From positions 434,001 to 498,000 of the forward strand of contig NZ_CP107935.1 of assembly GCF_036038375.1 (NCBI RefSeq): DNA of 64,000 nucleotides, in the 5' to 3' direction. Under the pieces are notes generated by a model. It worked only from the letters and a program-made list of their open reading frames with translations, was not told the origin of the DNA and did not search any database. The position numbers and the translations under genes are program-made. Each line of letters begins with the position of its first letter. Within the stretch, counting starts at the first letter, position 1. This DNA is from Streptomyces sp. NBC_00414 (GTDB lineage: Bacteria > Actinomycetota > Actinomycetes > Streptomycetales > Streptomycetaceae). Below, one piece after another: positions 62,085-64,000 of this stretch.

Positions 62085-64000
62085 TCACAGGCTCTCCCTG
62101 GCGTGCCGGGCGATGTGGCTCAGCGCTTCGGCGAACTCCCCCGCGACACGGCGCACGGTCGCCGGGTCGTGTGTGCCGGGGTGGTGGTGCCAGGTGAAGG
62201 CGAAGCGCCCGTCCCGTACCGCGCCGACCACCTCCAGCGGATGCGAACCGCTGTCCCTGGGGTCGTGGTCCTGGCCGAAGGAGCCGTGTTCGGTACGCAC
62301 CAGGCCGCTGCCGGATGCGGCGGGGCGGGCGTCCCACTGGCCGAGGTAGTTGAAGACCACCTGCCCGTGTGCCGCGGCGCCGAGCCGTTCGCGCACCTCG
62401 GGCGGTCCGAAGGTGCGCAGGGCGCCGAAGCCCAGTCCGTTGCCGGGTACGGAGCGCAGCTGGCGGCGCACCGACTTCACCAGGGCACGCCAGTTCCGGG
62501 CGGAGCCGGGGCGGTCCGGTTCGGGCACCTGGAGGGCGACCGGGTGGATGGTGGTGAACCAGCCGACCGTGCGGGAGAGGTCCACGTCGTCCAGCAGGTC
62601 CTCGCGGCCGTGCCCTTCGAGGTCCAGGCGGACGCGGTCGCTCCCGGTCCAACGGGCCAGGGCCAGGGCCAGCGCGGCCAGCAGGACGTCGTTGACACGG
62701 GTGCGGTAGGCGGCCGGTGCGGCACGCAGGAGCACCGCCGTGTCCTCCTCCCCCAGTTCGAGGGTGAACGTACCGGCCTCCTCCGCGGCCGGGTCTGGGG
62801 TGGCTGTGGTTGAGGTTTCGGTTGCGGCCGGGAGTTGTTCGGCGGTCACGGCCTCCTCCCAGTAGGGCAGTTCGTGGTCCAGGCCGCCGTCGGCGACGTA
62901 CCCGGCGAGCTTGTGGGCCCAGTCGCGGAACGAGGTGGTGCGCTCCCCCAGGCTCACGGGTTCGCCGCGCACGGCCTGCCGGTAGGCGGCCTCCAGGTCG
63001 TCGGCGAGGATCCGCCAGGACACGGCGTCCACGACCAGGTGATGGCCGACCAGGAGGAGAAAGGCCCGGCTGCCATCGTCGTTGCCCTTGTCCTTGCCGC
63101 CGCCATCGCCATCGCCCGCCGAGGCTTCGCCCAACGGGACGTCGCACGACTGGACTTCGCCTGACGGGGCTTCGTCCGCTGAGCCCTCCTCTGTCCGGGC
63201 CGCGTCCACGCCGGTGAACAGGGCCGCTCGCAGCAGCGGGCCCCGGCCGAGGTCGAAACCGGTGTGCAGATCGTCGGCGGCCTTCTTCATGGCCGCGTCG
63301 GCCTCCTCCGCCGACAGGTCCGACAGGTCGTACCGCACGAGGAACTCGTCCTTCTCGCCCCTCCTGCTCCCCTCGCCCTTCTCACCCGGCGGCGGGTTGA
63401 ACTGATGCCAGCCTTCGGCGTCCTGGGTGAAACGCATGCGCAGCGCGTCATGGTGTTCCAGCAGGGCGTTCAGACCGCTCTCCAGGGCGGCGGGGTCGGG
63501 CTCGCCGTCGAGTTCCAGCAGCGCCGACTGGTTGAAGTGGGTGTGGTCGGCGCGCGGGGTCGTCAGGAACCACTCCTGGATCGGGGTGAGGGGCACCGCG
63601 CCGGTCGCCGGGCCGTCGCCGGTGTGCTGGGGAGCGGTGCCGACGACGGTGGCCAGTTCGGCGACGGTCTGGTGGGTGAACAGGTCCCGGGTGGCCAGGT
63701 GCAGCCCCTCGCGCCGCAGCCGGGAGACCACCTGCATGCTCAGGATGGAGTCACCGCCGAGGTGGAAGAAGTTGTCGTCCACGCCGATGTCCGCCACGCC
63801 GAGGACGTCCGTCCAGACGCCGGCGATACGGCGTTCGGTGTCGGTACGGGGTGCGGTACGCGGGCCCGTGGCGGCGCCGGTGTGCGCGGGGCCGGGGGCG
63901 GGCAGGGCCCGCCGGTCCGTCTTGCCGTTGGCGGTCAGCGGCAGCCGCTCCAGCGGCACGAACACGGCTGGGACCATGTGCGGCGGCAGCAGGGCGGCGA
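62085..64000 (-). CDS. Non-ribosomal peptide synthetase, C-terminal part (A-PCP-E)
   Basis: The gene enters from the right edge; 638 residues are visible. In order: end of an adenylation domain with core A10 (LTANGKTDRRALP), a carrier domain (LGGDSILSMQ, phosphopantetheine Ser), and an epimerisation domain with HHLVVDAVSWRIL, RTVGWFTTIHP, VPGNGLGFGALR and FNYLGQWD. The E domain ends the protein, so the last residue loaded is expected to be turned to the D form and passed to another subunit. Two charged insertions (Gly/Glu/Lys-rich and Asp/Gly/Ser-rich) disrupt the normal spacing before the HHxxxD motif. Confidence 0.93.
   Translation of the reverse strand, partial: AALLPPHMVPAVFVPLERLPLTANGKTDRRALPAPGPAHTGAATGPRTAPRTDTERRIAGVWTDVLGVADIGVDDNFFHLGGDSILSMQVVSRLRREGLHLATRDLFTHQTVAELATVVGTAPQHTGDGPATGAVPLTPIQEWFLTTPRADHTHFNQSALLELDGEPDPAALESGLNALLEHHDALRMRFTQDAEGWHQFNPPPGEKGEGSRRGEKDEFLVRYDLSDLSAEEADAAMKKAADDLHTGFDLGRGPLLRAALFTGVDAARTEEGSADEAPSGEVQSCDVPLGEASAGDGDGGGKDKGNDDGSRAFLLLVGHHLVVDAVSWRILADDLEAAYRQAVRGEPVSLGERTTSFRDWAHKLAGYVADGGLDHELPYWEEAVTAEQLPAATETSTTATPDPAAEEAGTFTLELGEEDTAVLLRAAPAAYRTRVNDVLLAALALALARWTGSDRVRLDLEGHGREDLLDDVDLSRTVGWFTTIHPVALQVPEPDRPGSARNWRALVKSVRRQLRSVPGNGLGFGALRTFGPPEVRERLGAAAHGQVVFNYLGQWDARPAASGSGLVRTEHGSFGQDHDPRDSGSHPLEVVGAVRDGRFAFTWHHHPGTHDPATVRRVAGEFAEALSHIARHARESL

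Overview
The window is high-GC DNA with actinomycete-style genes: GTG/TTG starts, GGAGG-type ribosome sites, ATGA stop-start overlaps, Tat lipoproteins, a SigB-type sigma factor, a RheA-like Hsp20 control region, MbtH plus NRPS. All of this points to Streptomyces or a very close relative. The many broken genes, two IS5-family traces, orphan immunity-like proteins and a toxin-antitoxin pair look like a chromosome arm or other accessory region. That placement is an inference; no replicon end, tRNA, rRNA or CRISPR array was seen.

Layout. 1-6.2 kb: the start of an SDR gene, then a three-gene oxygenation operon (flavin monooxygenase, AurF-like diiron oxygenase, ferredoxin-fused ferredoxin reductase) facing a TetR gene. 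6.4-12.3 kb: a GNAT gene hit by an IS5-family element that carries a passenger gene, small immunity-like genes, a small secreted protein, and gene debris. 11.5-23.1 kb: MerR regulator with a perfect operator, two aldo/keto reductases, two SDR-type genes (one only a stub), an MFS remnant, a secreted flavodoxin, and a Tat-exported PaoABC-type molybdenum aldehyde oxidoreductase, all apparently dealing with aldehydes and quinones or redox stress. 23.1-26.1 kb: IS remnant, SigB-family sigma factor with its own SigB-type promoter, DUF2267 protein, Hsp20 and its divergent regulator with three phased operators.

27.5-30.1 kb holds the most unusual block: an XRE regulator overlapping a protein with a Tap-like N-terminal HTH and degenerate family-B DNA polymerase motifs, followed by a small HTH protein. 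This resembles the tap-tpg telomere operon of linear Streptomyces replicons. 30.4-35.3 kb: NUDIX, small membrane protein, HNH-like protein, a 10-bp tandem repeat array in front of a RHH/Fic-fold toxin-antitoxin pair, and an F420-type luciferase-like oxidoreductase.

36-51.6 kb is a pentose-use region. It has a XylF/G/H-like sugar ABC transporter with a ROK regulator; a FadR-type regulator facing a sugar-acid dehydratase and a FAH-family (XylX-like) enzyme, as in the oxidative Weimberg route; and a binding protein, two permeases and GH3 glycosidase operon facing a LacI regulator, laid out like the xylobiose bxl system. 51.7-58.8 kb is poorly characterised and decaying: a repeat protein with two single-base deletions, a gene cut by an in-frame TAG, a LuxR fragment, and secreted or lipoproteins of unknown role. 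58.8-64 kb: a YdeP/FdhF-type molybdopterin oxidoreductase, a GNAT, MbtH, and the C-terminal end of an NRPS finishing in an epimerisation domain that continues beyond the window.
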